From assembly GCF_025152405.1 (NCBI RefSeq), contig NZ_CP102292.1:744001-808000 (forward strand): 64,000 nucleotides of DNA, given 5' to 3'. The notes under the pieces were generated by a model. That model was not told the DNA's origin. It was given only the letters and a program-made list of their open reading frames with translations, and did not search any database. The stretch comes from [Ruminococcus] lactaris ATCC 29176 (GTDB lineage Bacteria; Bacillota; Clostridia; Lachnospirales; Lachnospiraceae). Each line of letters starts with the position of its first letter. Position 1 is the first letter of the stretch. The translations under genes and the position numbers were made by a program. Below are positions 1 to 9,141 of the stretch, piece by piece.

Positions 1-2026
1 CACGCATGGCATTCATGCTGTGTGTAAATGGAAGTAGTGGATATACAGATTGGAAAAATTTCGGAGCACACTGGATCGGGAATGTACCACCACTTCCGGC
101 TACCTGCATGACCATAAGGACAACGGCAACCGCTTTACCAATATCACCAAAGGAGACAGTCAGTGCATAGATCAGATTGACATAAACAAAACTTGTAAAC
201 CAGCCCGTTACCAGGAACAGGAAAGGATGTTCGCACTGAATACCAAGGAAATACAGGTCTCCCAGACAGATCAATCCGCTCTGTAACAGCCCGATACATA
301 CAAAGAGGAGCAGACGTCCAAAGTAGAGCTGATATGGTTTCGCTCCGGAAAGCTTCTTAACTACCGATTCAGAGACATTGACTTTGAGCATGGCTGCCAT
401 AACAACAGCCCCCACCCAGATTGCCAGTGTGGAATAAAAAGGAGCCATGGCAGTTCCGTAATTTTCAATTGGATAGATTTTTGTCTCATTCAGGCTTACC
501 GGTGCTGCAAGGAAAGCTCCGATTGTCTGTGGATCTTCGGCAAGAATATTTTCCAGCATCTGCACACCATCACTGCCATCTGTGGAAAGTGTGGTGGAGA
601 CTTTCTGCAATTTTTCAGAAGATTCATTCAACAGACTGACGGTCTGTTCAAGAGCTTCTTTCACAGTGGAAAGATCTGTGGATGCAGATCCGGTGACAGA
701 ACTGATTTGTTGTACACTGTTGTCTACCTGCCCTAAGAGGTTCACAAGGGAGGAATTGGTGGAGTCAAGATTCGTGGCGAGACCATCCAGGCTGCTTTTC
801 ACATTCTGCTCATAAGAGGTCTTTACCGAGTTGACAGAAGCTGTTCCCCGGGCAAGCAGATCATCCAGTTCTTTCTTTAAAGTGGAAGCATCGGCAGTGG
901 CTGAAGGAAGGGCAGCAGCAATTTCATCCAGTTTATTTTTAATCTGTGTCTGCTGGTCGATCGCCTGTTGGATCTGTACGTTCAGTCCATTGATCGCCTG
1001 AACGAGAGCTGTCTGATCCGGGTGTGCATTAGCAATGGCGGTCAGGGAATCTGATAATTCCTGATAACCGGAAATCAGATTCTGCACACGGCCGCTGACT
1101 GCCTGAATGGCATTGGAGCAGGATGCAGCGTCAGTTGAATAAGAGTCGAGTGCTTTGTCGATGGCAGCAGATACAGAAGAATAAAAATCAGCATTCTGCT
1201 TCAGTGCGGTATTGATATCAGAAGTTGTTCCTGTCAGGGCAGAAGTCAGTGAATCAATTCCATTTCCTGCCTGATTCAGTGCATTGACACTGCTTTTTGT
1301 TCCTTTTCCCGATTGCTCAAGAAAAGAGGTAGTCGTATCCAGCATTAATGCTCCGGCATCGGTCATATCAGAAAAGGCTTTCACCGTACCGGAAATATTT
1401 CCGAGGTCATCGGAAATCTGTGACAGAGAAGTAGCGAGATGTTCAGTCAGGGACTCATCTCCGGTTTTGGCGGAAACATCATTTACGAACTGAAGTGCCT
1501 CAAGTGTCGTTTTGGAGACTGTGGTAATGAACGTTTCATTGACCTGGTGCTGGACAGAGCTGGCACCTTTCTGTGTGACTTTCGGGGCGATGGCATTTTC
1601 TTTTTCATTGATGTAGTAGGTGATATCAGGATGTACAACATCTGAAGTAAAAAGACTCATCATATCTTTGCTGAAGTCTTCAGGGATGACAATGGCAGCG
1701 TAGTACTTACCGGATTGTACCCCTTTTTTCGCATCTTTTGCATCTGTGAAGACCCAGTTCAACTGCTTATTTCCCTGCAGTTCACTGATGACATCGTCTC
1801 CAAGGTTCAAATTGACAGGAAGAAGTTCCCCTTTATACCCTTCATCGTTGCTGGCCACGGCAACCTTCAGATTGCCGGTATTTCCATAAGGATCCCAGCT
1901 CGCAGCAATATTAAACCATGCGTAGAGTGTCGGGATCACGGTAATTCCCATGATGACGATCATTGCGATGACATTTTTATGGATCCTGAGTAGATCATTT
2001 TTAAAAATCTGAATGATATTTTTCAT
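1..2026 (-). CDS. YhgE/Pip-type membrane protein (3' part beyond window)
   Basis: This is the N-terminal ~675 residues of a large membrane protein whose C-terminus lies past the left edge. The start is the ATG at 2026-2024, with an AGGAGG ribosome site at 2040-2035. The order is a short cytoplasmic tail, one TM helix (IVIMGITVIPTLYAWFNIAA), a long extracellular region rich in Ser, Thr, Ala and Gln with coiled-coil character, then the start of a C-terminal ABC-2-like multi-TM block (SLAIWVGAVV-type segments). This is the YhgE/Pip architecture known from phage-infection and ESX-accessory proteins. The substrate is unknown. It is a clear paralogue of the upstream gene, three bases away in the same transcript, so the pair arose by tandem duplication and may form a heteromer. 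The family call is firm and the function open. Confidence 0.85.
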   Translation of the reverse strand, partial: MKNIIQIFKNDLLRIHKNVIAMIVIMGITVIPTLYAWFNIAASWDPYGNTGNLKVAVASNDEGYKGELLPVNLNLGDDVISELQGNKQLNWVFTDAKDAKKGVQSGKYYAAIVIPEDFSKDMMSLFTSDVVHPDITYYINEKENAIAPKVTQKGASSVQHQVNETFITTVSKTTLEALQFVNDVSAKTGDESLTEHLATSLSQISDDLGNISGTVKAFSDMTDAGALMLDTTTSFLEQSGKGTKSSVNALNQAGNGIDSLTSALTGTTSDINTALKQNADFYSSVSAAIDKALDSYSTDAASCSNAIQAVSGRVQNLISGYQELSDSLTAIANAHPDQTALVQAINGLNVQIQQAIDQQTQIKNKLDEIAAALPSATADASTLKKELDDLLARGTASVNSVKTSYEQNVKSSLDGLATNLDSTNSSLVNLLGQVDNSVQQISSVTGSASTDLSTVKEALEQTVSLLNESSEKLQKVSTTLSTDGSDGVQMLENILAEDPQTIGAFLAAPVSLNETKIYPIENYGTAMAPFYSTLAIWVGAVVMAAMLKVNVSESVVKKLSGAKPYQLYFGRLLLFVCIGLLQSGLICLGDLYFLGIQCEHPFLFLVTGWFTSFVYVNLIYALTVSFGDIGKAVAVVLMVMQVAGSGGTFPIQCAPKFFQSVYPLLPFTHSMNAMR

Positions 2027-2029
2027 CGG

Positions 2030-4564
2030 TTAATCCTCCTTTTTGCGGAAAGTCTCCAGCATTTCATCAAAAGTCATGCCGGCAAGCTGCTGCTGTTCTT
2101 CCAGTTTCGAGTGAATAAATTCAACAATGATCAGGAACAATGCGATGGCAATGATCGAAATGATCCAGAGTACAAGGAAGATGATTTTCGATTCCAGGCT
2201 GAACATCAGAATCAGGAAGATCAGAGGAATCAACGCAATTGCAAGGAATCCATAGCGTACCATTCTTCTGTAGTTCTTTTCAAAAGCCTGTGCCTTGGCA
2301 GCGGTTGTCAGTTTCAGCTCTTCCTGTGAAAGAGAGGCTTTCAGAAGGAGAGCAAGCTGCGTACTGCGGTTGACGGAAATTTCATGAGGTTCGCACATCA
2401 TAAATTCAGTCTCAGCCAGTTTCTTGTCAAAAAGATGGTTCAGTCCGGCAAGAAGCGGGCGAAGTCCAAGTCCGATCAGTAAAGAGAGTGGAACATAGGC
2501 GAGCAGCAGGATCATAAGATCTTTTCGGAAGGTTGTTCCGTAAAATCCTGCGATACATTCTCTCATAGCTCCGACTCCGTAAGTAAATGGAAGGAGTGGA
2601 TGGAGCTTCTGGAAAAATACAGGTGTCATTTCAACCGGATAAGTACCGGAAGAGCCGGGAATCTGTAAAATAACGAGAATGACGCACAGTGCTTTCCCGA
2701 TATGTTTAAAAGTAAGCGAAAGTGCGTAGATGATATTCACGTATACAAAGGAACAAATCACACCGGTCAGAATAAACTGAGCCGGATGTACGCACTGGAT
2801 TCCCGGAAGAAGTACATCTCCAAGGCAGACAATAAAGCCCTGGATCATACCTACTGTGACGAATAACAGCCAGCGTCCGAAGTAAAGTGAGACAGAACCA
2901 TAGGAACGCATGGTCTGATCGCGGTTAACCTCCATTTTTAAAATGGCGATCAGGACGATTCCGCCAACCCAGATCGCAAGGTTTGTGTAAAAAGGAGTCA
3001 TGGATGAACCGTAATTTTTTACAGAATAAAAAGTTTCTGTTTCAATCTCCACCGGGGAGGACATAAATTCGGAAATCTTATCAGCATTCATTCCTTCCAG
3101 AGAAAGGAGCGTCTGGAAAGTAGCCGAACTGGTAATGGCATTCAGATCCGTCTGCACAGTTCCAAGCCGGTCGGAAACGGTAGAAAGGGCATCTTTTGTA
3201 CCGTTCAGTGCGTTGGCTGTATCGGTCAGACCAGAATCAAGTTGCGTCAGGATTCCCCTGAGCTGTTCGGAAGTTGCCGGAACACCATTCAGGATTCCGG
3301 TCAGTTCTCCGGTGAGCGAGGAAAATGTATCCAGCGTCGCATTGAGCTGTGGGAGCAGATTTTCGTCCAGTGTCGTTCTGAAAGAATGCAGTCCGTCGAT
3401 ACTCTGCTGCGTGAGCGAGGAAATATCCTGCCGGGTCTGAGAGGTTGTATCCAAAGCGTTTTTAATACTTGTATTTGCAGTACTTAAGCTGTTGAGCAGA
3501 GTCTGGTTTTCCTGATTCTGTGCCTGTAATTTTGCAATAGCGGCAGAAAGCTGTTCACTGACAACCGGTGTGGAGGCAGCAATTTCCTGCATTTTTTCCA
3601 AAAGGGATGCATTCAGAGCGGTTACATTTCCGGCAGAGTCCAGAGCCTGCTGGAGAGACTGGTTAATCTTTCCGGCACTTCCTTCCAAAGAAGTCAGCCC
3701 CGAAGAGACAGAACTATTCGCACTGTTCAGGATCTGTTCTCCGTCGGAAATGGATTTGGAAAGTGAGGAGGAAAAATCTCCCGCTGCCTGGCGGCCTGTT
3801 TTCAGTGCATCCTGTGCATTTTCAAGGGCAGATGATCCGGAAACGGCTGCATTTCCAAGAGAATCAGAAGCATCTTTTGCATCTGAGATCAGATCATGGG
3901 ACTGGGAAGTCTTTTCTGTAAACTCAGTTAAAAGTGCTTCGTATTCATTTAAGTTCTTATCTGCTTTTTTCAGAAGCGAGACAATCTCAGAATTAGTAGA
4001 ATTTACAGTTCCGGACAGATCCGAAATGGATTCTTTTAACACTTCTGATACAGATTCAGCGGCAATAGATGAAAACGTATCGTTGATCTGAGTCTGGATC
4101 GTACTTGCTCCGGTATCTGTGATTTTTGGAGCGATGGCATTTACCTTTTCATTAATATAGTAATTCAGTTCCGGTGTTTCAAGAGTACCGGAAAGAACAC
4201 TGAGAAGGGAATCGCTGAAGTCTTCAGGGATTACAATGGCTGCATAATATTTTCCCGAACGGACTCCGTCAACCGCCTTTTCTTCAGAAGTAAAAACCCA
4301 GCCAAGTTGGTCATTTTCTTTCAGATTTTCCATGATCTGGTCACCGGCATTGATTGTGAGGTCATTGGTGGAGGCATCCTGATCATTATTGGCAACGGCA
4401 ATCTGAATTGCTGAAGTATTTGCATAAGGATCAATATTGGCAGCAATATTGAACCAGGCATAGAGTGAAGGCAGGATCGCAACACCTGCCATGACCAGCA
4501 TGGCTGCCGGACTGTGAATGAGCCGCCGCAGATCGCGACAAAAGATTCGCATTGCTTTTTTCAT
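2030..4564 (-). CDS. YhgE/Pip-type membrane protein
   Basis: An 844-residue membrane protein. I chose the ATG at 4564 because the GTG nine bases upstream overlaps the AGGAG ribosome site. TM1 lies near residues 15-35 (PSLYAWFNIAANIDPY, the family hallmark). A periplasm-facing stretch of about 450 residues follows, low in aromatic residues and predicted to be helical or coiled coil. Five or so TM segments come after residue ~515 (FYTNLAIWVGGIVLIAILKM onward), as in ABC-2 permeases. An unusual cytoplasmic tail then carries two more hydrophobic helices (FLAIALIPLIFLILMF, IIFLVLWIISIIAIALFLIIV). It is divergently transcribed from a TetR regulator, the usual context for regulated YhgE genes that respond to envelope or antimicrobial stress. 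That role is inferred from context only. Confidence 0.88.
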   Translation of the reverse strand: MKKAMRIFCRDLRRLIHSPAAMLVMAGVAILPSLYAWFNIAANIDPYANTSAIQIAVANNDQDASTNDLTINAGDQIMENLKENDQLGWVFTSEEKAVDGVRSGKYYAAIVIPEDFSDSLLSVLSGTLETPELNYYINEKVNAIAPKITDTGASTIQTQINDTFSSIAAESVSEVLKESISDLSGTVNSTNSEIVSLLKKADKNLNEYEALLTEFTEKTSQSHDLISDAKDASDSLGNAAVSGSSALENAQDALKTGRQAAGDFSSSLSKSISDGEQILNSANSSVSSGLTSLEGSAGKINQSLQQALDSAGNVTALNASLLEKMQEIAASTPVVSEQLSAAIAKLQAQNQENQTLLNSLSTANTSIKNALDTTSQTRQDISSLTQQSIDGLHSFRTTLDENLLPQLNATLDTFSSLTGELTGILNGVPATSEQLRGILTQLDSGLTDTANALNGTKDALSTVSDRLGTVQTDLNAITSSATFQTLLSLEGMNADKISEFMSSPVEIETETFYSVKNYGSSMTPFYTNLAIWVGGIVLIAILKMEVNRDQTMRSYGSVSLYFGRWLLFVTVGMIQGFIVCLGDVLLPGIQCVHPAQFILTGVICSFVYVNIIYALSLTFKHIGKALCVILVILQIPGSSGTYPVEMTPVFFQKLHPLLPFTYGVGAMRECIAGFYGTTFRKDLMILLLAYVPLSLLIGLGLRPLLAGLNHLFDKKLAETEFMMCEPHEISVNRSTQLALLLKASLSQEELKLTTAAKAQAFEKNYRRMVRYGFLAIALIPLIFLILMFSLESKIIFLVLWIISIIAIALFLIIVEFIHSKLEEQQQLAGMTFDEMLETFRKKED

Positions 4565-4631
4565 AAATAACACTCCTTTTAAAAGAAATATTCTAGTAAT
4601 AGATACAATGTTGATTTTCTTGCTAAAAAGT

Positions 4632-4660
4632 ATTATATTAATGAAGAAACTAATTTACAA
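4632..4660 (-). promoter_or_regulatory. Promoter of the YhgE pair
   Basis: On the minus strand a TTGTAA -35 box (4660-4655) and a perfect TATAAT -10 box (4637-4632) are separated by 17 bp. They lie about 70 bp upstream of the YhgE start codon. The match to a sigma-A promoter is good, but transcription has not been shown. Confidence 0.6.
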
Positions 4661-4680
4661 CCATCAATGAACAAGTTATC

Positions 4681-4696
4681 TGTCTTTTAGTAGACA
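4681..4696. promoter_or_regulatory. Candidate TetR operator, TGTCT-N6-AGACA
   Basis: A short perfect inverted repeat sits in the divergent intergenic region between the YhgE pair and the tetR-like gene, 21 bp upstream of the YhgE -35 box. TetR proteins usually bind such sites next to their own gene. The half-sites are only 5 bp and the site does not overlap the promoter core, so this is weak. Confidence 0.3.
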
Positions 4697-4807
4697 AAAT
4701 GATGAGAAATGACCAGTATTTATTTGCCTGACAGGGCTGCTCAGAGAAAAAGATAGCAGGAAATGGGAGTAAAGAGGTGTAAATGGTCACATAAAGGGGG
4801 AATTATT

Positions 4808-5404
4808 ATGCAGAAAAAGACGGACCGGCGGGTGAGAAAGACGAAAAGTCAGCTCAGAAAAGGTCTGGCACATCTGATGAAGGAAAAAAGTATCGGAGAG
4901 ATCACGGTGAAAGAACTGGTAGATGAAGTGGATATTAACCGTTCCACTTTTTATCTTCACTATTCGGATATCCCAACACTTTTGAGAGAGATTGAAAATG
5001 AGATGATGGATGAGATGAAGCGTGCGATCCATGATCATCCAATCGACCGGGAAAATGATTCTGCATTTTCTTTTATTAAAGATATTTTTCAGGTACTTGA
5101 CCGTAACCGGGAAATTGGATGTGCTTTGATCGGACCTTATGGAGATATTGGGTTTATCCATAAGATGGAAGATCTTTTGGAAGAAAATTCGAGAGAAGTT
5201 TTACTGCAGATGTTTCCGGAAAAATCAGGCGAGATGAATTATTTTTATTCTTATTGCCTGAACGGATGTCTTGGTCTTGTCAAGACATGGCTTGAGGACG
5301 GAGAGGATAAAAGTCCGGATTATGCGGCTGATATGACTTACCGGATGGTAGTAAGTTCGGTGAAGGCATTTTATGACAAGAAAGAAGGAAGAGAGGAAAG
5401 TTAA
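4808..5404 (+). CDS. TetR/AcrR-family transcriptional regulator
   Basis: A 198-residue regulator. The ATG at 4808 follows an AAAGGGGG ribosome site, and the longer open frame upstream (from 4763) has no ribosome site. The N-terminal ~60 residues form the TetR helix-turn-helix: a helix around RKTKSQLRKGLAHLMKE, then EITVKELVDEVDINRSTFYLHY, the typical recognition-helix signature. The remaining all-helical domain would bind an unknown ligand. It is the likely repressor of the divergent YhgE pair. It ends 2 bp before the sodium symporter gene, so both probably share one transcript and possibly one signal. Confidence 0.9.
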   Translation: MQKKTDRRVRKTKSQLRKGLAHLMKEKSIGEITVKELVDEVDINRSTFYLHYSDIPTLLREIENEMMDEMKRAIHDHPIDRENDSAFSFIKDIFQVLDRNREIGCALIGPYGDIGFIHKMEDLLEENSREVLLQMFPEKSGEMNYFYSYCLNGCLGLVKTWLEDGEDKSPDYAADMTYRMVVSSVKAFYDKKEGREES

Positions 5405-5406
5405 GA

Positions 5407-6777
5407 ATGCAAAGAGAAAAATTTGGCTCAAGGCTGGGATTTATCCTGATTTCAGCCGGTTGTGCCATCGGTCTGGGGAATGTCTGGCGGTTCCCGTATA
5501 TTACCGGAAAATACGGTGGAGCAGCATTTGTATTGATTTATTTGGTATTTCTGGTGCTTTTGGGGCTGCCGATCATGGTCATGGAATTTGCTGTAGGACG
5601 TGCAAGTCAGGCAAGCGTGGCGATGTCATTTGACCGGCTGGAGCCACTGGGAACAAAATGGCACTGGTATAAATGGTTTGGCATGGCGGGAAATTATCTC
5701 CTGATGATGTTTTATACGACGATCGGAGGATGGATTCTGCTGTATGTATTTAAGATGGCAGGCGGTGAGTTTGAAGGAAAGAATGCAGATGAGATTGCAG
5801 GTGTCTTCGGAAATCTGATGGAGAAACCGGGGCTGATGACAATCTGTATGATTGTAGTTGTAGCAGCCTGCTTTGGGATTGTCTGCATGGGATTGCAGAA
5901 GGGAGTAGAAAAGATTACCAAGAAAATGATGCTTCTTTTACTGGCACTGATGGTGATCCTGGCAATCCGTTCTGCAACACTTCCGGGTGCGGGAGAAGGA
6001 ATCAGATTCTATCTGTTGCCTGACTTTAAAAAGGCAGCAGAATCAGGAATGAAAGAAGTTATTTTTGCAGCCATGGGACAGTCTTTCTTTACATTAAGTC
6101 TCGGTATTGGTGCGATTGCAATTTTCGGAAGTTATATTGATAAGAAGAGAAGGCTGACAGGAGAGGCGGTCTGCGTGACCATACTGGATACATGCGTGGC
6201 ACTGATCGCTGGAATGATCATCTTTCCAGCCTGCTTTGCGTTTGGAGTTCAACCGGACAGTGGTCCGAGTCTGGTTTTTATTACACTGCCGAATATTTTT
6301 AATTCCATGAGTGGCGGAAGGATCTGGGGAACCTTATTTTTCCTGTGCATGCTTTTCGCAGCAGCATCTACGATCATTGCAGTTTTTGAAAATATCATTG
6401 CATTTGCAATGGATCTGACCAACTGCTCAAGAGCAAAGGCGGTCGTGGTAAATCTGATTGCGATCGTGATCCTTTCTCTGCCATGCGTTCTGGGCTTTAA
6501 TGTACTGAGCGGATTCCAGCCACTTGGAGCAGGAAGTAATGTACTGGATCTGGAAGATTTTATTGTAAGTAATAATCTGCTCCCACTTGGCAGTCTGGTT
6601 TACCTTTTATTCTGTACGAGTCGCTATGGCTGGGGATGGAAGAAGTTCTGTGAAGAGGCAAATGCAGGAGAAGGAATCAAATTTCCGAAATGGACAAGAA
6701 TTTATGTATCTTATATTCTGCCACTGATCGTACTCTTTATCTTCGTGCAGGGATACTGGAGTAAGTTTGTGGGATGA
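5407..6777 (+). CDS. Sodium-dependent symporter of the NSS (SNF) family
   Basis: A 456-residue integral membrane protein with about 11 TM helices. The first helices carry the NSS signature (SAGCAIGLGNVWRFPYI, then GGAAFVLIYL). The unwound TM1 segment with AIGLGN and WRFP forms the sodium and substrate site in LeuT-type transporters, so it should import an amino acid or related compound with Na+. The substrate cannot be read from sequence. The start ATG lies 2 bp after the tetR-like stop, so translation is probably coupled. The gene ends 4 bp before the left end of repeat element copy 1. Confidence 0.93.
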   Translation: MQREKFGSRLGFILISAGCAIGLGNVWRFPYITGKYGGAAFVLIYLVFLVLLGLPIMVMEFAVGRASQASVAMSFDRLEPLGTKWHWYKWFGMAGNYLLMMFYTTIGGWILLYVFKMAGGEFEGKNADEIAGVFGNLMEKPGLMTICMIVVVAACFGIVCMGLQKGVEKITKKMMLLLLALMVILAIRSATLPGAGEGIRFYLLPDFKKAAESGMKEVIFAAMGQSFFTLSLGIGAIAIFGSYIDKKRRLTGEAVCVTILDTCVALIAGMIIFPACFAFGVQPDSGPSLVFITLPNIFNSMSGGRIWGTLFFLCMLFAAASTIIAVFENIIAFAMDLTNCSRAKAVVVNLIAIVILSLPCVLGFNVLSGFQPLGAGSNVLDLEDFIVSNNLLPLGSLVYLLFCTSRYGWGWKKFCEEANAGEGIKFPKWTRIYVSYILPLIVLFIFVQGYWSKFVG

Positions 6778-7159
6778 TGTGAGTGAAATTTGTAGTTGTC
6801 GGGGTGAAAATATCTCGGCAGTAGAAAGTATCTGATGAAAAAACGTTCATATCCGCCCTTGTTGTTGCATCGCAGTGCAGGACCCGCTTTACCTCAGCCC
6901 GTTGACAACTTGTAACAGGAATGTGGAAACACTCGTGCAGAGGCACTCCTGTTTACGTTCCTTAACAAGTTGGGCAAAGTGTCTTCGGAACGCTCCCTGT
7001 CAATGCACTGCTCACGCAACAGCAAGGGCGGATATTAGGCTTTTCAAGTCAGAAAACTTTCCTCGCATCAGGATATTTTCTTTCAACAAATACGAAATTT
7101 CAATAAGAAATAAAGAGCCGGAAGGCTATCAACTAAGATAAATGATTAGTCAAATAGTA

Positions 7160-7354
7160 AAGATGTCGGGGTCAAAAGCCCCCGACTTTGATGCCTACGG
7201 ATTGCTCCGTGCTACGCACTCCCACAATCCTACCCAATATTCGCATATCGTGGGATTATCATCCCACTTTTATGCTCATATCGGGGCGGGTTCTAAGGTC
7301 TTTCACCCACCTATGAGCAAGCTCATGTGGGCTTAGACCTTTTGACCCTGGCAT
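7160..7354. mobile_element. 195-bp MITE-like insertion with 5-bp target duplication
   Basis: Both ends carry a 17-bp inverted repeat with two mismatches: GATGTCGGGGTCAAAAG from 7162, and GATGCCAGGGTCAAAAG read inward from 7354. TAGTA flanks it directly on both sides (7155-7159 and 7355-7359), as expected for a 5-bp target duplication. Internal hairpins lie at the left end (GTCGGGG with CCCCGAC) and right end (AAGGTCT with AGACCTT around ATGAGC/GCTCAT). There is no transposase inside, so it would need one in trans. It sits exactly on the left tip of the IS630-type element and therefore inserted after it. Confidence 0.75.
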
Positions 7355-7356
7355 CT

Positions 7357-8752
7357 AGTATAATCCACGCAAATTAGAAGCCTGTTTCAAATTAGCATTT
7401 TATGCTAATTCTAGATAGACTTTCTCTTTCGTGAAATTGGTTTTGGTGCTTTTTTGTTTTTGTTTTCTGCTGAAGCAGCTTTTGCATTTACAACCTCATA
7501 CACTATGGAATCAATATCTTCTTGAGAAAGATCGATGGTATCCATTTTATATGTCCATTTGTATGGCACAGGTTCTTTGTTGATTTCATCAAAGTATCTG
7601 TAGATTCTATCTTCGAGTTCTTTCTTGCTTTCCACACGGATTCCACCCAGCATCTGCTTTGTCATTTTACTGAAAAAACCTTCAATCATGTTTAACCAGG
7701 AACCATGTTTGGGTGTAAATACAAACTCAAAACGTCCAGAAACCGTATTCAGATATTCCTGGGTTTCTTTGGAGGTATGTGCAGAGTGATTATCCAGAAT
7801 AATCCGAATCATATCGCCCTTTGGATATTTTTCATCAAGTTTCTTTAGAAAAGTCACAAAGTCAGAACTTTTATGAGTTTCACTTACTAATGGAATTGCT
7901 TCTCCTGAGAGCAAATCAATCGCTGCAAGCAGGGAGAGGGTTCCCAGCCTGACATACTCATAATCTCGCTGATAGCCATTCCTTTTATCTGTATTCGGAA
8001 TCGGTGGACGGTCTTCACCTGTGGTAGCAATTGCCTGAATTCCTGGCTTTTCATCATAAGACAGGGTATGTACGGCATCTTTCTCAAAGGGAATCAGTTT
8101 TCCATCCTTGTCAAACTGCATTTCAATCTGCTTGTAGATAACAAGGACATCATGCATTTTTGCATCAAACTCAGGATCCCGTCTTTCGCAGTAATAGGAC
8201 ACCTGAAACGGTTTGATCCTTGCATTGCTCAGAATTTTCCGAAGCGTTGTTTCAGCTACTGTTGCCATACGAGGATGCCCTTCCGTTTCTGCTATAGAGT
8301 TGATGAATTTCCTGAAACTCATGGGATACCAGAATTCAGCAGAATAGCCGTAATCCTTCGGTTTTTGGCAGGCTTTACTGATTACCCAGGTGATATCGTC
8401 ATCGGTGATTTCCGTTTTTCTTCCACGGCCTTTGTTATCACGTAAAGAAGCTTCAACACCGTTCTCTTTAAATTTGTTAAGACAACGTTTTACCACACTG
8501 ATTCCAATATCCAGTTTGTCAGCAATTGCTTCGTTAGATGCACCCTCAGATTTGAGCAGAAGGATCCTAGCACGTTGATAAACGCGAATTTCCAAAGTGC
8601 TCTGAGTCAGCAGTTTATTTAAGTAAGATTTATCATCGTCTGTTAAAGAAATAGTTTTAATTGTATTAGGCATAATTGGCACCTCCGATGGTTCAATTAT
8701 ACCATAATAGGAATGTGAATTAAAATAGTTTGTTATTTAAAGTGGATTATAC
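7357..8752 (-). mobile_element. IS630-family insertion sequence (1396 bp)
   Basis: Its boundaries are set by an 11-bp perfect terminal inverted repeat, GTATAATCCAC, at 7357-7367 and in reverse complement at 8742-8752, extending imperfectly inward. TA flanks both ends (7355-7356 and 8753-8754), the target duplication typical of the IS630/Tc1-mariner superfamily. It encodes one transposase. The flanks beyond it and the MITE rejoin to give the centre of repeat element copy 1, as judged against copies 2 and 3, which shows the element was there first. Confidence 0.88.
7411..8673 (-). CDS. IS630-family transposase
   Basis: A 420-residue DDE transposase. I chose the ATG at 8673 because the upstream GTG overlaps the GGAGGT ribosome site. 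The N-terminal ~120 residues hold the helix-turn-helix/winged-helix DNA-binding region (YQRARILLLKSEGASNEAIA, then DIGISVVKRCLNKFKENG). The C-terminal DDE domain shows the expected acidic motifs in order: LSYDEKPGIQA, IILDNHSAHTS and HGSWLNMIEGFFSKM (first D, second D, final E). The C-terminal tail is Lys-rich. The frame is intact from start to stop, so the element may still be active, or recently was. Confidence 0.93.
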   Translation of the reverse strand: MPNTIKTISLTDDDKSYLNKLLTQSTLEIRVYQRARILLLKSEGASNEAIADKLDIGISVVKRCLNKFKENGVEASLRDNKGRGRKTEITDDDITWVISKACQKPKDYGYSAEFWYPMSFRKFINSIAETEGHPRMATVAETTLRKILSNARIKPFQVSYYCERRDPEFDAKMHDVLVIYKQIEMQFDKDGKLIPFEKDAVHTLSYDEKPGIQAIATTGEDRPPIPNTDKRNGYQRDYEYVRLGTLSLLAAIDLLSGEAIPLVSETHKSSDFVTFLKKLDEKYPKGDMIRIILDNHSAHTSKETQEYLNTVSGRFEFVFTPKHGSWLNMIEGFFSKMTKQMLGGIRVESKKELEDRIYRYFDEINKEPVPYKWTYKMDTIDLSQEDIDSIVYEVVNAKAASAENKNKKAPKPISRKRKSI

Positions 8753-9141
8753 TAGTAAATACAATATCTACTATCTGATATTTACGATCGAATATCTTAG
8801 TCAATAGCCATCCGGCTTTTTTCTATCCTTTTGAAATTTGCATTGTTGAGTGAATACGCTGTGGAGCTAAAAACTTCTTATTGAGATGGTCAGCGGAAAG
8901 CAGGGTGTTCCTGAGCAGGTGCATTAGCAGGGAGCGTTCCGAAGACACTTTGCAGCGTTTGTTAGAGAAAGTAAATCGAGTGCCTTTGCACGAAGATTTC
9001 CACTTTCGAGTTACAAACGGTCAACGGGCTGAGGTAAAGCGGGCCTGCACTGCGAAGGAATATCCCTGATTTCCGCGTCCGATTCGTCACAAAGAAGTCT
9101 TTTTCTTTACAAGCGTATCATTCCAACAACTACAAATTTCA

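Noticed and set aside
6875-7141. Open frame in the left arm of the element, also at 39401 and, in reverse, at 37667
   Set aside because: Same reasoning: no ribosome site, no domain, C-termini differ between copies, and the stretch is a hairpin-rich repeat.
7142-7336. Short open frame across the MITE
   Set aside because: It starts in the repeat element and crosses the insertion junction, so it cannot be an evolved gene.
8881-9069. Open frame in the right arm of the palindromic element, repeated at 39774 and, in reverse, at 37242
   Set aside because: The frames recur because the DNA is repeated. They lack ribosome sites and recognisable domains, and the compensatory changes point to structure, not protein.
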